64,000 nucleotides of DNA from Pyrocephalus nanus (Eukaryota; Chordata; Aves; Passeriformes; Tyrannidae), in assembly GCA_038380795.1 (NCBI GenBank), contig CM076262.1, positions 72,312,629 to 72,376,628 on the forward strand, given 5' to 3'. Below are positions 62,570 through 64,000 of this stretch, in pieces. A program made the translations under genes and the position numbers. Numbering within the stretch: position 1 is the first letter of the stretch; each line of letters begins with the position of its first letter. The notes under the pieces were generated by a model. The model was not told the origin of the DNA. It worked only from the letters and a program-made list of their open reading frames with translations, and searched no databases.

Positions 62570-64000
62570 CTGTCCAAAGAGAAGAGAAGGTTAATGCTTG
62601 CTATGTCCAAATAGAAACTGCAGGGCCATTTAGAAACCTCCTCAATACTTACACTCTTCAAAAACAAGCTTGGAGTGATCTCTCTCTGCACTGCACCTTT
62701 GCTCTTCTTTATGATGCACAGATGTAAACTCAGGCTGGTTTGCAGCTAGGAGGGAGACAGTGGAAGTCAAGAGTTGCCACGTGGGTGCAGACTAAGCCAA
62801 ACCAGACCAAAGATTATGCAGATCTGACACTAATTACTGTCCAAATGCCAGGGCAACAATGAGACTCTTTCTTATTTATTATAAACTCTTACATCTAAAA
62901 ATCTATTTTTTTTCCAGAAGACAAACAAAAGCTAATAATAATAATAATAAAAAAAAAAACCAAGCCAAACGAACAAAAACACAAAGGAAAAATTTTTTTA
63001 AAAAAGCAAACAAGAGAAAAACCTCACAAACAAAACACCTGCTCCTCATGTGGCCTTATGTCTTAATTTCCCTGCAGTTTCATAACCTGGTGGTCAATAT
63101 CCTAACATCCAGACCAATTCCAGGGGTCTCTAGGCAAGATCCAAGATGAAAACTTCAAACATTTTTGAGCAAGAATAAAGGGACTGCCCAGGGAAAAGTA
63201 AAACAACAGGAAAAAAACACAGTGTCAGTTTTTATCCCGGAGTTTCTGGTCATTACAAGAACATGAAATACTGCAAAGTGCAGAAGACTCCCTACTTGAG
63301 ACAATGCCCTCATCTGACAGCCTGTGCTGTGCTAGGAATATTGTGGGCAGCCAGCAGAGACTTCCCACTGCAGACAAAAAACCCTACTCATTCAACACCC
63401 ATTCAACTCTGGCATTTTCAAGGCCCTTCTTCAATTGACTGAGGTAAATCTACAAGAAGGGAAGGGGGAAAAAAGTCAACACCACCAGACCCAACCAACC
63501 CAACCCTGACACTCCCACCCACAGCCAGGAGGGAGAAGTGCACAAGGCATAAACGGAGACCAGAACATCTGATACATCCCCTGGGATTCCTTACCACTCG
63601 GAACAAAAGGCAACACAGCAGATCTCAGCTCAGTTACCTGCTGTCTGGGCACCGGGACACTCTCTCAGATGCTGATGTTTGATGGAGTTTGGGCTCACAG
63701 GGAAGCTGTTTCCCCCCTCGTGACGCCTGTGGGGATTCTCACCCGCATGGACCCTCTGGTGCTGCAGGAGACCTTTGCTGCCGCTGAAGCTTTTTCTGCA
63801 CATGGTGCAGGAGAAGGCTTTCCTTTTCAGATGGGTTTTTTGGTGGGCAAAGAGGTTGGAGGCGCAGCTGAAGGCCTTCTCACATTCCTTGCACTTGTAG
63901 GGCCTTTCTCCCGTGTGGATTCTCTGGTGAACCACCAGGTTGGCCTTCCTGCTAAAGCTCTTCCCACATTCTGCACACACGAACCTTCTGTCCCTGCTGT
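62217..64000 (-). CDS. C2H2 zinc-finger protein with non-finger C-terminal tail, partial (5' end outside window)
   Basis: Three exons (64000-63638, 62745-62653, 62569-62217) join on the minus strand with every junction in phase 1, giving an open frame to a TGA at 62219-62217. The first carries three intact C2H2 fingers and one degenerate one. The next two encode a tail of 149 residues with a likely coiled coil and an alanine run. C2H2 proteins of this type usually bind DNA in the nucleus. No KRAB, SCAN or BTB domain is visible, but the N-terminus lies outside the window. Reading past the finger exon's donor instead meets a TGA at 63632-63630, so a shorter product ending just after the fingers is possible. 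I cannot name the gene. Confidence 0.7.
62653..62745 (-). CDS. C-terminal tail exon 1 of the zinc-finger gene
   Basis: A 93-base exon with acceptor CTCCCTCCTAG and near-perfect donor GAGT|GTAAGT, phase 1 at both ends. It encodes [20 protein letters not shown] and then [10 protein letters not shown], polar and highly charged. It joins exactly in phase to the finger exon upstream and the terminal exon downstream. It could also be skipped without changing the frame. Confidence 0.65.
62746..63637 (-). other. Intron of the zinc-finger gene
   Basis: An intron of 892 bases between the finger exon and the tail exons. It contains an AAT repeat with an A-run near 62933-62960. No further exon was recognised, and the direct join is already in phase. 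Confidence 0.5.
62933..62950. repeat. (TAA)6 microsatellite
   Basis: Six TAA units followed by an A-run, in the zinc-finger gene intron. Confidence 0.9.
63638..64000 (-). CDS. Zinc-finger exon (continues beyond the window edge)
   Basis: The frame is open from the window edge. Finger 1 (C..C..H..H) lies at 63977-63915, finger 2 at 63893-63831 and finger 3 at 63809-63747. Fingers 1 and 2 are joined by the standard linker TGERPYK; the link between 2 and 3 (LKRKAFS) is non-standard. A fourth repeat ending near 63666 has lost both cysteines and the last histidine. The donor is GCAG|GTAACT at 63638/63637. If it is not used, translation stops at the TGA at 63632-63630. Confidence 0.9.

Noticed and set aside
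62242..62691. 149-codon minus-strand frame overlapping the zinc-finger tail exons
   Set aside because: It reads straight through the intron between 62653 and 62569 in another frame; the spliced frame has good sites and matching phases.
1..64000. CRISPR arrays, operons, tRNA or rRNA genes, endogenous retrovirus genes
   Set aside because: None was seen. The repeats present are CR1 ends and simple repeats, and no reverse-transcriptase, gag or env-like frame was recognised.

Overview
The window looks like bird nuclear DNA. It carries about a dozen CR1-type LINE 3' ends in both orientations, simple repeats, short exons with GT-AG introns, and no operons, rRNA, tRNA or phage genes. No species can be named from the sequence.

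Layout. (1) Positions 1-45768, plus strand: the 3' part of a fatty acyl-CoA reductase gene (FAR1/FAR2 family). Ten coding exons were placed by eye. All have GT-AG borders, all phases agree, and together they encode a continuous 452-residue product ending in a TGA at 45766-45768. Known FAR proteins are about 515 residues long, so one N-terminal coding exon of about 63 codons, holding the GxxGxxG cofactor loop, is missing. It probably lies left of the window, which makes positions 1-22506 mostly or wholly intron. (2) 45769 to about 50.6 kb: FAR 3' UTR and intergenic DNA with several possible poly(A) signals. (3) About 55.6-50.7 kb, minus strand: a candidate small multi-exon gene, not recognised, running tail-to-tail into FAR. 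Four exons join in phase into a reading frame of up to 115 residues from a possible ATG at 55553. (4) 64000-62217, minus strand: the 3' end of a C2H2 zinc-finger gene. Its finger exon runs off the right edge and joins in phase to two downstream exons that encode a non-finger C-terminal tail with a likely coiled coil and a run of alanines.

How the genes relate. FAR enzymes use NADPH to reduce long-chain acyl-CoA to fatty alcohol for ether lipids and wax esters; the latter are a main component of bird preen-gland secretion. The zinc-finger gene is presumably a DNA-binding regulator. The unknown gene has no assignable role, and nothing shows that the three act together. The points most worth following up are the unknown minus-strand gene, the unusual tail of the zinc-finger gene, and which FAR paralogue this is, since its residues are a mix of FAR1-like and FAR2-like states.
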